Source: Carposina sasakii
Taxonomy: Eukaryota; Arthropoda; Insecta; Lepidoptera; Carposinidae
Direction: 5' to 3'
Length of the DNA stretch: 64,000 bases
Assembly (NCBI GenBank): GCA_014607495.2
Contig: CP053156.1
Location: forward strand, 992,001-1,056,000
This document shows positions 42,601 through 54,485 of this stretch, piece by piece (position 1 is the stretch's first letter; every line of letters starts with the position of its first letter). The notes beneath the pieces are model-generated. The model was not told the origin of the DNA. It did not search any database and saw only the letters and a list, made by a program, of their open reading frames with translations. Both the position numbers and the translations under genes were made by a program.

Positions 42601-45600
42601 AACCATACACGAAATGTCTACTTATAACAGTCTTGCATTGACTAGTATAGTCTAGGTTATATTATAGGTAATGTACAGGTATCATTTGTTGCATAAATTA
42701 TATCGGTAAGTAAAAAATTTTATCATATATAATTTTTTTTTGTAATTAAGATTCTAAAAATATAGGAAAACGCAGGGTTTCTATATGTTGTGAAAAGGAG
42801 AAAGATAGTCTATAATTTTTTAGTAAACTTCTCGCTATGTAGATGTACTACATAATGGAAAAAGTATGAGAAGAACCATCGAAATTTCATAAAGAATCCA
42901 ACGAAAAATTGATTTTGAATTAAATCAACTTTGAATTTTTCCAAAATAATAATTTAGGGATCCTAGCTCTTTACATCGTCTTCGTAATAGTCAGCATGAA
43001 CTTTGTGGAAGTCTTTTTACATTATACAGTATAGATAGGTACATATAGCGAGAAAAAGGATCTTTAAAGGCAATGACGTATTTGCAATACAACATTCAGA
43101 TAGGCTCCTATCGTAGTAGATTCGTAGCTCGTATGTTATATACTCGTATATTCGTATATCGTAGCACGCGCTATGGATGGCGAACGCACGACATTAACTT
43201 GGCCTGTTATAAGTGCGATGTTCTTTTCCTCATTATAGTTAATTTAAATAGAAAAAAAACAAATCTTTTCTATTTAAAAATCGAGAACAATTATTAAGTT
43301 AATCGCTGTTTTATATAACAGTATAACCAATCTGCGTAAAGTTCAAGTAACAAAAAAATACAATCTTTGTCATCATTTACTTAAACGGTACCCCTATTGA
43401 CTGTATCAGTGATGATATATAAACTACCCAATAACCAGAAAAGAACATCCAATACTGAACTAAATGTCAATTCAAATATTATTGTACACTATCGATGGTT
43501 GACAACAAAGGTCTATTCACAATGAAGCGGACGTCCCACAGATAAGATACGCGCCTGACGTGTGAAGCGTCGTGTGACGGGTCTCTTACAAAAGTAATCA
43601 AAGTTGGTTGGACATTGGTTGAAATATCCTCAGATTTTTCCTCAATACCAATTGCCTGTAAGCACAGTTTTCAGGAAACTTTCATAGGAAATCTCTTTTC
43701 CTGGTCCAGATTTATTCACATTAAATTAAAATGGTTTTAGTCCGTAATTTTATATTATAGCCACGTTTTGTCTTAGGTACAGATATATATTTAGATAGTT
43801 GTTGGTAGGTATATTCCTAATGACGACTTGCACATATGATTATGAAAATAGCCTAAGTTTGTAGTCACGTTTCTTATTTTAAAGTATAAAATGCAATGGA
43901 CTGTGAAATAACACATTGACGTAATATAAAAAACATAGCTCTAATTTTAGGCAAATCGTGCAAGTTTGCCTTATTTTATTTCTTATTATCTACAATCAAC
44001 CATGCAACGTTTATTTACAAAACATATTCAGAAGCAAATACAAAACACATCTAAAAGGCAACAATACAATCGAAGCTAACTCTTATCAAAACATGTCATT
44101 CAACCTGACTGTCCTTAGTGACTTATTTATTCAAAAAAGTCCACACAATTGCAAATATACCTTATTCCCTTACATAATGTACCTCGTCTAAGTCCGTGTT
44201 GACACAGTAATACTTATTGGAGCCCTTTGTATGAATAATTCAGGGGCTCGTTCCTTTGCCACTAAACCACTGTTCCCAGGGTAATGCTAGTGGAGAAATA
44301 ATCGGAGTTTATGTGCCGAGCGCCCTTTGGGCTTGTTTTTGATATTTTTATCTAGGTTTTTTTTAGTATATTGTAAGTATCAAAGTCATAATAAAACACT
44401 CATGGTTAAAAAAGCTATGTAGTACTACTTCTTTTCCACATAACTTGAAATATGTCTTATTTCAAGTTCATCCGCAAAGTTATCGCTTCACGTAACTCGT
44501 ATAGGTACTAATAGGTAGAAAGATCAATTAAAAAATAAAATTGTAATCACTAAATGATTTTGTAAATTTTTGTCAGAATCTAAATATTAACTACGGTGTC
44601 CGTGAACACTGAACAGTGTGATAAAAGTTTGACGTAACTTGGTAACAGCAGAACACTTTTACTAAAATTTTATTAGCAATTCTCATTGTTTACTTTAAGA
44701 TCACAATAATAGAACCGAGCGTCTGTTCAAACTCATCTTGATGCGTATTCGAATGTAGTAAACAGTGTTCATTGCGTAAATACATCTCTATGAATAAATA
44801 TTAATAGAACGCATGAATGTACACAGATGTTAATTTACTTTGGAATGTACATGGCGGATGTGCTTATTGAAGACTGATATTTGAGAATTAGTTTTTTAAA
44901 CAACCACCTTAACTTAATCTTCGGATTAGATCTTTTTTCATAATTAATTTCTGAGATTAAATTAAAGCAAAATGGCATGTGTCTAGTAATTGTCATATTA
45001 TTATGCGTCAGAGAGTAATTAAGTATATACTTTGGTCATGCATGACACATTGGAACAAGTAAGCCTAAGCTACTTTTACAATTCTTTATACTATAGAGAC
45101 AAGTATTGACAATCAAAGTCCATATTGAAGACCACTTAAAAAAGATAAGCGCTGGTATGGATGGAGAAGGATAGTACACAGGCTGGTTTTTCTTAACGCT
45201 ATCCTCATTTAAGGAGCTTTACTTTGTAATTATAGGGTAAGGGTTATTTTCAATTTCTGATACAGGATTAAAAATCCTTACTGGTCTATATGATGCCACT
45301 AACGTTCGAAAAGTTTTTGTGCATTACTTGAAATTGAAAGGATATAAACACATCAAAGGCTACAAACAAACCTCCCAAACTCCTAATAAAGTGAATTAAC
45401 AGGCACTAATACTGATATGTACAGTCAAAAACACCGATATATTTTCTTCGACATAGCATGTTATTTCATAAATAATAAATTTTACAGGAGTTTCTTACTT
45501 CTATAATTCAGATATATTACTTATAATAATCTTATTAAATTATTACAAAACTATCAAATTCTTAATATCATACTATACTTCATCAATACTTAAAACGCTT

Positions 45601-46292
45601 AACTTACTTACTTAACGTACTACTCTCTCACTTATTAAGTAAATTTAAAAAAAAATGGAGGAAAAAGGTAGTCCAAAGCTGTTTTATAAATGAAATCGTA
45701 TTAGGCGTTACAATTCGGAATTTCAAACAAAAAAAATAGTCCAAAGCTGTAAATATTGAAATTAGATAACCGTTCAATATCATCTTTCTCACATTCTTAC
45801 AAATATCACGAAGAACTTTTGAGACTGATTAGCAAAAGCTTAGGGTTCAACTAAAAAAATATATTTAAAAGAGTAAAAATTGGTTAATGTAAACTTCGAT
45901 GACTGTTTCTATATACCTAGATAAGTACAGTATAACAAAATGTACCTATATAAGCTTCATAAAGAAGGAAATTTTCCATGAAAGTAAATTTATTCGTTTC
46001 CGAAGAGTTTGTTCTTATCAAGTTTCGATGTTGACCCTAAGTAATAATCAAACAAGAATCAAGTTAACAACCGGCGAACAGGCGGGTCAGTGGAAGTTTC
46101 CAGATTATTTCTAACAGCTTGTTTCACTGCCCTAATGTAATAATTATTGCTATAGGAACAAAAAGAAATGGTTACTTACATAATAAACATTTTATAATAA
46201 CTTTAAAATTCTGAGATTTAATTTTTATTTCCAATTATGTACATTCAAAAGTGGTTAACAAATTTTTTGTAGCAGCAAATTATCTTATACAT
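42601..46292. other. No gene recognised over 3.7 kb
   Basis: AT-rich, with no long or exon-like frames. The GTATTAGGCGTTACAATTCGG motif at about 45698 matches the flank of the 42-bp-TIR element (16531). Otherwise unassigned. Confidence 0.35.
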
Positions 46293-46440
46293 ACTTACCG
46301 GTAGTCACGCCCATTATCTCCCAAAGAAGTTGGGCAGAAGTGTGCATTTTACACACCCACTTTTCACCAGTCAGCCTTTTAAGTCCCACGAGGTAGGGGA
46401 GAGCCTACCGCTGCTTGTCGGACACAAATACTGGCTACCG
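46293..46440 (+). repeat. Dispersed repeat T, copy 2
   Basis: TAGTCACGCCCATTATCTCC, GTTGGGCAGAAGTGTGCATT and ACACACCCACTTTTCACCAG, shared with 37545-37680. The similarity may continue as unique-looking sequence to about 46590. Confidence 0.55.
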
Positions 46441-46984
46441 GTAACGAATCCAATGGGACATGTTACCGAATCATTCTAAATTGGTATTATAAGCTCTTAG
46501 CGTCAGAGCTTTGTCGGTTAAATAGCAGGGTGCACCACGGGCAGGTGAAGTTGACTTTGGGTCCTATGGTTTTAGTCGAACCCACTTATACCCACAAAAC
46601 AAAAATACAAAATATCTCAATTGGTAAAAAAAGCAAGAAATTTATAATATTGACGTCCTTCCTCCCGTACGATCAGAAACAAAAGTATATGTAACAAAAT
46701 AACCAAACCATCCCGATACCACTCAATGCCAATGAAGCAGAATGTAATCGAATGTAACATGAACGTGATTGATTAATTTGTGTATGGGGCGGCCATTACA
46801 CGCACACATCTGTAACGGATAACCGCAAATTTACAGCATAATGACAAATTCGACTCGAGTGGGAAAGTTATCCACGAGCGACCGAATTGCGACGATATTT
46901 TCCTCGTGCTACTGAATTTAATGGAAATCTAAGAAAGGATCTCTAATTATAATTGTATATAAAGCAATGTAAAATATTACTTTT

Positions 46985-47405
46985 TTTTTGTTTAGTTTAT
47001 CCCGAAGGAAAGGCAAAGGGCCTTTGGCTGTATGGGCTGTAATGGCTGTTTTTGCCAAAAAGGCAAAAGCCCATACAGTCATTGTCTTTAGTAAATGATT
47101 TCTGAATTTATGATGGATGATAATAATGATGATGAATGGAAACGTCAAAATGAAAAATTATTGCAGAAACTTCTTACATGGGCCCATGAAGAGATCGTAT
47201 TCCGACTGAAGTTTTACTCAGCTTACCTGCGTATAAAACCATGCACACGCACTAGATTCACATCACAAGTAATCAAAATATAACTTATCTACCAGAAAAC
47301 ATCACTTTACGGACACATGCAAGCCATTTACAAATATTTTTTGATTTTAACAAGAAAATTACACCCGCTCCCTTCCAGCTTTTCCCGCCGAATCCGTAAA
47401 ATATT
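46985..47405 (+). repeat. Dispersed repeat R, copy 2, with extended 5' part
   Basis: The 5' part GTTTATCCCGAAGGAAAGGC contains a small hairpin (GGGCTGTAATGGC region) and the segment GAATTTATGATGGATGATAA. Then come the blocks shared with 31868-32105. The same 5' part recurs inside the composite Helitron at 48165. Confidence 0.65.
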
Positions 47406-48164
47406 ACTTATTACCATGCGACTATGGTCGACACGTTATAATATTTTATGAGACTAAGAATCGATTTTTCCAATGATCAGATAGAGTCTATATGAAGGAT
47501 AAAGTTGTGTATAGTTGTGTATAGGTGTCTTACTTAATCATCAACTTTATGAAATGAAAATGTACGAAAAGATAATGGCATAGGCTTAGAACAGGTGCAA
47601 ACTTGCAGATAAACTGTAGGAATGGTTACAGGAGTCTAGAATATATTTAAATAAGAATATAGGTATAGTATACGTAATTTTACAGTTTTCTATACTAATA
47701 TTATAAAGAGGTAAACTTTTATTGTTTGTTTGTTTGTTTATTTGCAGCGAGTAGGCTCCGAAACTACTGGACCGATTTCAAAAATTCTTCCACCGTTAGA
47801 ATCCTTATTGGACTTGGATGATTATAGGCTATAGGGTATCGCATAATTTCCACTGGGCTGGAATAAATATGAATTAAATACATTTTTTTAACCATTTGAC
47901 GCATGGAGGTATATGTTTAACATACACCATAGAATAACAAGTCCCCAGAAGGAGTCCGCAATGACAGATGTATTCTGGGTAGTAAAGCAAATACGAGTCA
48001 AAAATCCCGCATCTTCCGCTCTACTTACCTGCCAATTATTGCCAAAACAGTAAATAGGTTGAAAAAATTTGACCAAGTTGCTTCAAAAGTGTGCGTGATT
48101 ACGGGTTCTGGGAAATTTATTATTCTGTAACATACAGATGACATGACACAACATGATAGTTTTT

Positions 48165-48440
48165 TTTTGTTTATCCCGAAGAAAAGGTATAAGGAATACT
48201 GCATCCATACAGCCAATACTGATGATTTCCGAATTTATGATGGATGATAATGATGATGAATGGAAACGTCGGAAAAATCCTTAGACCGAGTGTAAAATTA
48301 CTCACAATCAAAAAGAATTGCAAAAACAACATACCTGCATGAGCCCACGAAGAAACGGACAGATACAAATAATTTTTTAATTTCACAAGTAAAATGCACC
48401 CACTCCCTTCCAGCTTTTTCCGCCAAATAAGATAAAATTT
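48165..48440 (+). repeat. Dispersed repeat R, copy 3, inside the Helitron
   Basis: GTTTATCCCGAAGAAAAGG, GAATTTATGATGGATGATAA, GAATTGCAAAAACAAC and CCCTTCCAGCTTTTTCCGCC. An internal block present in the other two copies (the AAGTTTTACTCAG region) is missing here. Confidence 0.6.
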
Positions 48441-48778
48441 GGTGTGTATGTTCGTTAGGGGGTCTAAGAGAGCACTAAGAATGAATTTCCCGAAATTCCC
48501 ATGGGAACGGGGCAGACGGGAATTCCAAATTTTTACCGAAATTTTCACTGTACCTTCAATAAGTATAAAAATAAACCGTTTGACGTACACAGATGAAAGG
48601 TCATTGGGCATAATCTGACCCGGTTTTCGAAATATTTGCTACAAAAATCAAATTATTGATAAATTATTGAGGGCTAGCCTACATTTTATTTTGTGTTGTT
48701 AAAAAAAAACCGCGGGGATAGTCTGAAATACAACTATTGAAATTGAATTGAAATGTGTTTAAAAATATTACTTAATAG

Positions 48779-49240
48779 ATAGCATTCACTGCAATTGATG
48801 CCAGTGATGCAGCGTTTGATTTCTCACAATTATCGTACGAAGATTTAATTCTTTTTACGCTGGGCAGCTATCACCTCAGGATAGCAAGATCATACGTCCA
48901 TGAGCACATGCGACCAAATGGCCTATATATCATCGAACTCTACCGGCACCACGAATTGGTCAACAACAGATCATTGATACGCGGTAGAATTCGGTCCCGA
49001 CACGTCAGGAGTAAGCAGTATTATACATACATATTGGTGAACCCTACAAGAGAGGGCAGAGAGAGCATAGAAGACTATTACTGTTCTTGTATCCACGGCC
49101 GCCGAACTATCGGATGCTGCGCGCATATTGCCAGCATGGTGTATTTTTTATCTTGGGCCAGACACCAAGAACAAATAGATGCGCCAGCCATGTTCTTGGA
49201 CAACAATATTGTGCCTGTTGACATAGATTATGTTGAATAA
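48779..49240 (+). pseudogene. SWIM zinc-finger protein fragment
   Basis: The open frame starts after a stop at 48776-48778 and runs 153 codons to TAA at 49240; the first ATG is at 48908, but similarity-like sequence (YEDLILFTLGSYHLRIARSY) begins earlier. From that ATG, C59-x-C61-x9-C71-x-H73 (YYCSCIHGRRTIGCCAHIAS) is a SWIM-type zinc-binding motif. SWIM domains bind nucleic acid or protein and occur at the C-terminus of several transposase-linked and chromatin proteins. About 35 residues follow to a natural-looking stop (DNNIVPVDIDYVE). No catalytic domain is present upstream, so this is the 3' end of a larger gene, probably carried in by the Helitron. The open frame suggests recent capture or selection. 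Confidence 0.65.
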
Positions 49241-49362
49241 AAACTGTTTGATTTAAACACACATTTGTTTGATTTAAAAATGCATCAGATTATTCCTATC
49301 GTAATAGTTCATTACCTATCGTAATAGTAAGAGTACATTACCTATCGTAATAGTAAGAGTAC

Positions 49363-49523
49363 ATTACCGTATATCACTTACATTTTTTTTTAGCAGATGT
49401 CCATACTCTACATTGATGCGACATACCTATATATTCGTAAACTAGGGACGTTTATCTAAACATCCATACCAATTTTGTTTATGTAGGCCGTGGATATAGT
49501 TTTCATAGTAAGTTGCCCAGTGA
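49363..49523 (+). repeat. Direct repeat, first copy (partner at 49662-49829)
   Basis: Shares CATTACCGTATATCACTTAC, CATACTCTACATTGA, TTCGTAAACTAGGGACGTTT and TTCATAGTAAGTTGCCCAGT with the second copy, with few differences. It is preceded by about three short ATTACCTATCGTAATAGTAA units at 49311-49365. Confidence 0.8.
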
Positions 49524-49661
49524 GTAATAAGTTTTTATCTTTTAGATGCCCTACAGACTTGTATTGTTAGAACCAGCAGACGAACATGACGAGTTCAATT
49601 GCTCCACCGTGTGATCAAGACACACATTCAATTCAATGCAAATAGTCGAAAATGTCTTATC

Positions 49662-49829
49662 ATTACCGTATATCACTTACATTTATTTTTTTCAATTTTT
49701 GGGCAGATTCCCATACTCTACATTGAAGCGACATATATATTCGTAAACTAGGGACGTTTATCTAAACATCCATACCAATTTTGTCTCTGTAGGCCGTGGG
49801 TATAGTTTTCATAGTAAGTTGCCCAGTGA
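49662..49829 (+). repeat. Direct repeat, second copy
   Basis: As 49363-49523 with a few substitutions and small insertions. The 138-bp interval between copies includes a short frame starting ATG at 49546, preceded by TTTTATCTTTTAG, an acceptor-like sequence. Confidence 0.8.
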
Positions 49830-49921
49830 CCTTTGGAGTGCACGTTTGTAAGGGGGTGTTAAAGACCATTAAGAACGGGTTTCCCGAAATTCCCATGGGA
49901 ACGGCATAAACAGGAATTTCA

Positions 49922-50195
49922 AGTGCAACGGTTAGGTGCAGATAGGGTTCGGTAGGTGGGAAATAAAAGAGGGAATTAAGTTCACCCTTTTATTCAGCCA
50001 TCATTCCACTGCCCGCACTATGAGGTAATATCAGCTTAGGATTCATTGGCCTTAAGGTCTTCATTCATCCAATGTAGGCTGCACTCCACTTGAACCTCCC
50101 ACGGGTTCCTTGCCAACGAGTATGTACTTCAGCAAACAATTTCCGAGAGGGTAGGTAGGTACTCCTCTTGGAACGGTCTGCACATCCATCCACAT
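49922..50195. other. Unique segment inside the Helitron
   Basis: GC-richer than the flanking Helitron units and not found elsewhere in the window. On the minus strand, 50195-50065 reads as ADRSKRSTYLPSRKLFAEVH and on to a stop. This could be a captured exon piece but is too short to identify. Confidence 0.3.
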
Positions 50196-50739
50196 TCTCA
50201 ATTTTTACGAAAACCACATGACATATAGAGATGAAATATGACAGGTATATTTGATAGGGAGTGTAAGGAAGCACTGAGAACATATTTTCCAAAATTCCCC
50301 CCGGAACGGAATAAACTGAAATTCAAAATTTGTAAGAAAACCGCTATACCCATGAAATTAAAATCGAAAATTGTTCATTAGGGACTACTAGGGAGCATAA
50401 AGAACGGATTTCCCGAAATTCCCACGGGAACTGGACAAACAGTAAACCCTATTTTAACGAAAACCATTTGACACAGTAAAATGATGATATTTGGTAGGGA
50501 GTGTGAGGAGGCACTGAGAACATATTCATCGAAATTTCCACCAGAACGGGACAAACGGGAATTCTCAATTTTTACGAAGACCACTTGACACAAAATGATG
50601 AAATATGGCAGGTATATTCGGTAGGGAGTGTAAGGAAGCACTGAGAACATATTTCCCGATATTCCCACGGGAACTGGACAAACGGGAATTCCAAATTTTA
50701 GACGATATGTACCGAAGCGAAGCGAGGGCGGAACACTAA

Positions 50740-51075
50740 TACTTAATTTTGTCTTTGGCCAAGACATTTAAACGCTAAATAATACATTAGATCTTGTCAG
50801 TTCATCTGAGACCCCATGCAAATTAGATGATCTTTTAATATGCTCTCTTGCTATAACCTAGATTAAATTTATACAAGCACATACCAAAACATTCCTCTTT
50901 GTGATATAAGAAATCAAACTTGTGTGTGCACTTGTCTAGCTCCAATGATTAGACCATTGTTTGCGTTCTCTGATTGCGTCCCTAATTCAATGTTGTATGG
51001 GTATACAAATATCTATAGTTCAATATATGTTGTGAGGCAAAGAGTATATTAAAAAATATATGAACACCATGTATT
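50740..51075. other. No feature recognised
   Basis: AT-rich gap between the Helitron and a LINE tail. Confidence 0.3.
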
Positions 51076-51320
51076 TACAATTAGCTAGGCAAACATTTTA
51101 CCGCCATCGTGCCTGATGTTAAGCAAGATGCGGCCTAGGGTAGTACATGTTTGCCTAGAAAGTGCCTATTCACTCTAGCTTTGAAGAGACCAATTTTGTA
51201 GTGCTCGGGAAATACATCGGCAGGAAGCGCATTCCTTAGCCGTTCGCATTACAAACGAGTTAGCATAACGTTTGGTGCGGATGGGTGGGATATCAACAGC
51301 ATAAGAGTGATACGCTAGTA
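51076..51320 (-). pseudogene. LINE C-terminal and 3' UTR fragment, same family as 60148-60575
   Basis: On the minus strand it reads a C-terminal segment matching IRTKRYANSFVMRT and VFPEHY of the copy at 60148. The 3' UTR GGCCGCATCTTGCTTAACAT follows. A small deletion in the WNALP-equivalent region breaks the frame. 5'-truncated. Confidence 0.7.
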
Positions 51321-51871
51321 GATGTGCAAAAACATACATCGATCATAGTCCGTCTAATCATGATTGAATTAATTTATAATTCAAAAAAGTTTATGAACTT
51401 TACGCCCACAGAATAACCAGGTTTATTTCAAATATTGTATTTATTAGTATTCTCTCTTGTTGCTCAAACAGTGAATGTTGTGATTTTTAATAAGCTGTTA
51501 TGTTTATCTAAGGAAATTAAATACCTGAAGCATTTCATATTTCTATGTATTAATAAATACAACGAGCGATAAGCAAAAAGAAAGCTAATGTGAAACTACT
51601 CTAAGATTTTCTTGGAACCAGTTTAAAAACAGTTGATAATTTTACGTTTAGACAATAGCATGCAATGAAACGCTATTTTTCTATTTACCGAGACCAGCGA
51701 GTTAGGGATACAATTACTGTAGCTTACAAGAATCGCCACAATTAACTCGAAGAACGATATCGTTATAGCGGATTTATATTTTTCATTTAAACTCGTTTTG
51801 TTCGCTTAACTCGGGCACATTGGATTATGACATAGTAGAAGTTATTTTATATTATTATACTTTAGAGTTAA
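51321..51871. other. No feature recognised
   Basis: AT-rich; no frames or repeats noticed. Confidence 0.3.
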
Positions 51872-52040
51872 ACACGGTGTAACAAATGGGGTATTTCGAA
51901 CAAAATGCTATGAATAATATACAGAACCTATTCAGTAAATTTGGGACTCTAAATCTCATGTTTTCTTTTTCTAAATAGTATGGAGAATTGTTATGCATCT
52001 TAGAAATGTTCATACAATTTGGAAAGATAAATTTGATTTA
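51872..52040 (+). repeat. Degenerate copy of MITE family 3
   Basis: ACACGGTGTAACAAATGGGG, then AAAATGCTATGAATAATA, resembles the left half of the element at 61751-61943. The right end is not found. Confidence 0.5.
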
Positions 52041-52076
52041 GAGTTTTGTTAATTATTTCTTTATAGTGGGAATTAG

Positions 52077-52222
52077 GGTCGATCCGACAGTCACATTTAA
52101 ACGTAAACCTAATCTTAGTCAGGTCTATCTCTCTCCGTTCTTAACATAAATGGCTGAGAGAGAAAAGGACAGGTAGGACTAAACTTACGTTTAGGTTTAA
52201 GTGTGACTGCCGGAATCGACCA
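52077..52222. mobile_element. Short MITE with inverted repeats of about 60 bp
   Basis: GGTCGATCCGACAGTCACAT... and ...TGTGACTGCCGGAATCGACC are inverted copies that continue inward through AAACGTAAACCTAA and the AGGTCTATCTCTCTC region. About 146 bp, nearly all arm. Confidence 0.7.
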
Positions 52223-52268
52223 TATTTTCATAGTACCTATTTATCTTAGCATCATATACCTTTTGTGA

Positions 52269-52618
52269 CATAAATGGTAATTGCTATTACCTACTTCTCT
52301 ATCTATCTGATTAATAGGTAATATACCTATATATTTTACATAACAGTACCGCATATTTAATAATATCTTAAGACTTTACTGTTTTAAAAGATATTCTACT
52401 AGGTAAACCAACACTAATGCGTTAGCCTTTAGGTCACATGTCTCATAAATGGTAATTGCTATTACCTACTTCTCTATCTATCTGATTAATAGGTAATATA
52501 CCTATATATTTTACATAACAGTACCGCATATTTAATAATATCTTAAGACTTTACTGTCTTAAAAGATATTCTACTAGGTAAACCAACACTAATGCGTTAG
52601 CCTTTAGGTCACATGTCT
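52269..52618 (+). repeat. Near-perfect 175-bp tandem duplication (two units)
   Basis: Units 52269-52443 and 52444-52618, both starting CATAAATGGTAATTGC and ending GGTCACATGTCT. The one difference I found is TGTTTTAAAAG against TGTCTTAAAAG. Non-coding. It is either a very recent duplication or an assembly artefact. Confidence 0.9.
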
Positions 52619-54349
52619 CCTGGAAATCCCCGTCGCACTAAACTTTGTTTACTGCGAACTTTACTAAACCTCATAAAATAAATTACACAAGGACAACTAA
52701 GGTCCCCTTAAAAGGTTTTTTACAGACTCGCCTGTCAAGCCATGTGAGGTTCTGTAGTGTTTTATCACAGGTTTGTCTACGTTCTCAATGCTAGCCGATC
52801 TTTCGCCTACTTTCTAGTCACGAGTGTCTTGTGTCTTGGATCTTACACAGTAACGGCTATACAACAACGGACTGTGTTTACCCATTTGCGCGAATGGTAA
52901 GCGTCACTGTAAAACTACACTGCAATTCCGTTTTCATTATAAAATAGAAGAGAATTTTAGTTTGTATATCTTGTTGCTCTTCTTTTTGAGTGATAACTTA
53001 CTAAGCCATATTGATAAGCTGCTAAGCAAACAAATAATTAGAGGACTTTTAAATACGAAATGAATTTAACTAATGCAAGTTATGTCTTCAGTCTACTTAA
53101 GTATAATTTTTTTAGATGGCGTTCGGGTACAATCAATTTTACCAACAGACAGTCACCCATGTCCTTTCAAAAGGCAGAATAAAGACAAAATTCTTCCAAA
53201 ACCTGAACCTGAATTAGCCTCACCCAAAATTACGACATCCGAGAAACAAGGGAGCGAATGAAACAAATGCGCTCATAAACACCGATAACCGAGACAAAAC
53301 ACAAGTTACTAAACTTTTACTTGCGGCAGGAAGTTTTCTCGTCATTCGACCTTCTGTCACATGTTTTTTTAAAATTCCTAGTTTGATGACAACTTAGACT
53401 TGTGTGGGTTTTAGGGATTTTCCTGTTTTATAGATAGAGCTAGTACCTCTCTAAGTTCTGCCACTCACTGTTTTGATTTTACATTACAATTAAAATGACT
53501 AATCACTCTTGCTGTAAACTTTCTTGAAAATGTATGTTGTAATGTATCTTGATTGAGTAATTATTTTAAGTCATATGTAATATTACCTAACCTACATCCG
53601 TGCTAAAAGTAACATTCAGATAAATAAAGTCTCACAAAAGTACCGTGACACTTCATAATGGAGAATACAATTTAGCTAAATTGAAGTTATAATAATTTAT
53701 GATCTAATCATTATGCAATGGTTATAAGATCCACACAAAAACAGTCATACATCTTGAATATCAGCAAGACGTGCTTTTGTTTCAGTGATATTCAACGACC
53801 TCCTTACATCAAATCAGAAAGGGAAGCACTCATGCGTAATCGTACAATGAGCAACTAATGCGATATTATATCATACAACCAAGTTATAATAGACTACATG
53901 TCTATTATGCGTACTGTACACTATTCAGGGAGCTCGTATTCAAGTCGTAAAAGCTATGATGTCAATATATTGTAGTGGAACTGGAGCTTGTAGTTCAATG
54001 AAGACATCAATCTTGTAGATGTGTGGTTACGCTGGAGATAAAGCACATGCATTTGTTATTCTACGTGGTCTATGTTATCCACTTTATAAATAGTCTTTTG
54101 TAAAGTGTAGGAAGGTGTCTGTAACAGTAAGTAAATAACGTTTTGCTTGGATTTTTTAATCTATATATAGAACGTATGTGCTAGGTAGGAAATAAGGAGT
54201 TTGCACACTGATCCTGGGAATAGGAACGTGTCAGTTACGTATCGTTTTATGCACGGAGCGTAACAGCTACGGCAATAACTGTAAATAACGCATTTACCTA
54301 TAGTACCTAACTTGATTTTGAATCTTAAATTTTGTGAACACATTGTCTA
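52619..54349. other. Non-coding, one weak exon candidate
   Basis: At about 53114 TATAATTTTTTTAG resembles a splice acceptor. It is followed by a frame DGVRVQSILPTDSHPCPFKR ending in EKQGSE and TGA at 53261. A terminal exon is possible but unsupported by any similarity. Confidence 0.25.
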
Positions 54350-54485
54350 TGTCTAATACATACATAGATACATATAATCACGCCTTTATCCCTTACGGGG
54401 TAGGCAGAGCCCCAAGGGCCGATAGAACCACATGGTGCCACTTCTGACCAATTTTGAGGGTATAGTTGAGATGTACAAGTTCTAT
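54350..54485 (+). repeat. Dispersed repeat S, copy 2
   Basis: CATACATAGATACATATAAT, CACGCCTTTATCCCTTACGG, CAAGGGCCGATAGAACCACA and GAGATGTACAAGTTC. The most complete forward copy. Confidence 0.65.

Larger units (their letters stand above)
47689..50739 (+). mobile_element. 3.05-kb composite Helitron carrying foreign segments
   Basis: Starts TCTATACTAATATTATAAAG and ends GAAGCGAAGCGAGGGCGG, then AACACTAA before T, matching the termini at 18317-19519. Helitron-type repeat units (GAAATTCCCATGGGAACGG) occur near 48494, 49888, 50417 and 50663. Between them sit non-Helitron pieces: repeat R (48165-48440), a SWIM zinc-finger fragment (48779-49240), a roughly 165-bp sequence present twice (49363, 49662) and a unique piece at 49922-50195. 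No Rep/helicase coding was found, so it would be non-autonomous. Later insertions into a short Helitron, or rolling-circle capture, could both explain the cargo. Confidence 0.6.

Noticed and set aside
53073..53261. Terminal exon ending EKQGSE
   Set aside because: The acceptor-like TTTTTTTAG and open frame are suggestive, but the frame is only about 50 codons and no partner exon or similarity was found.
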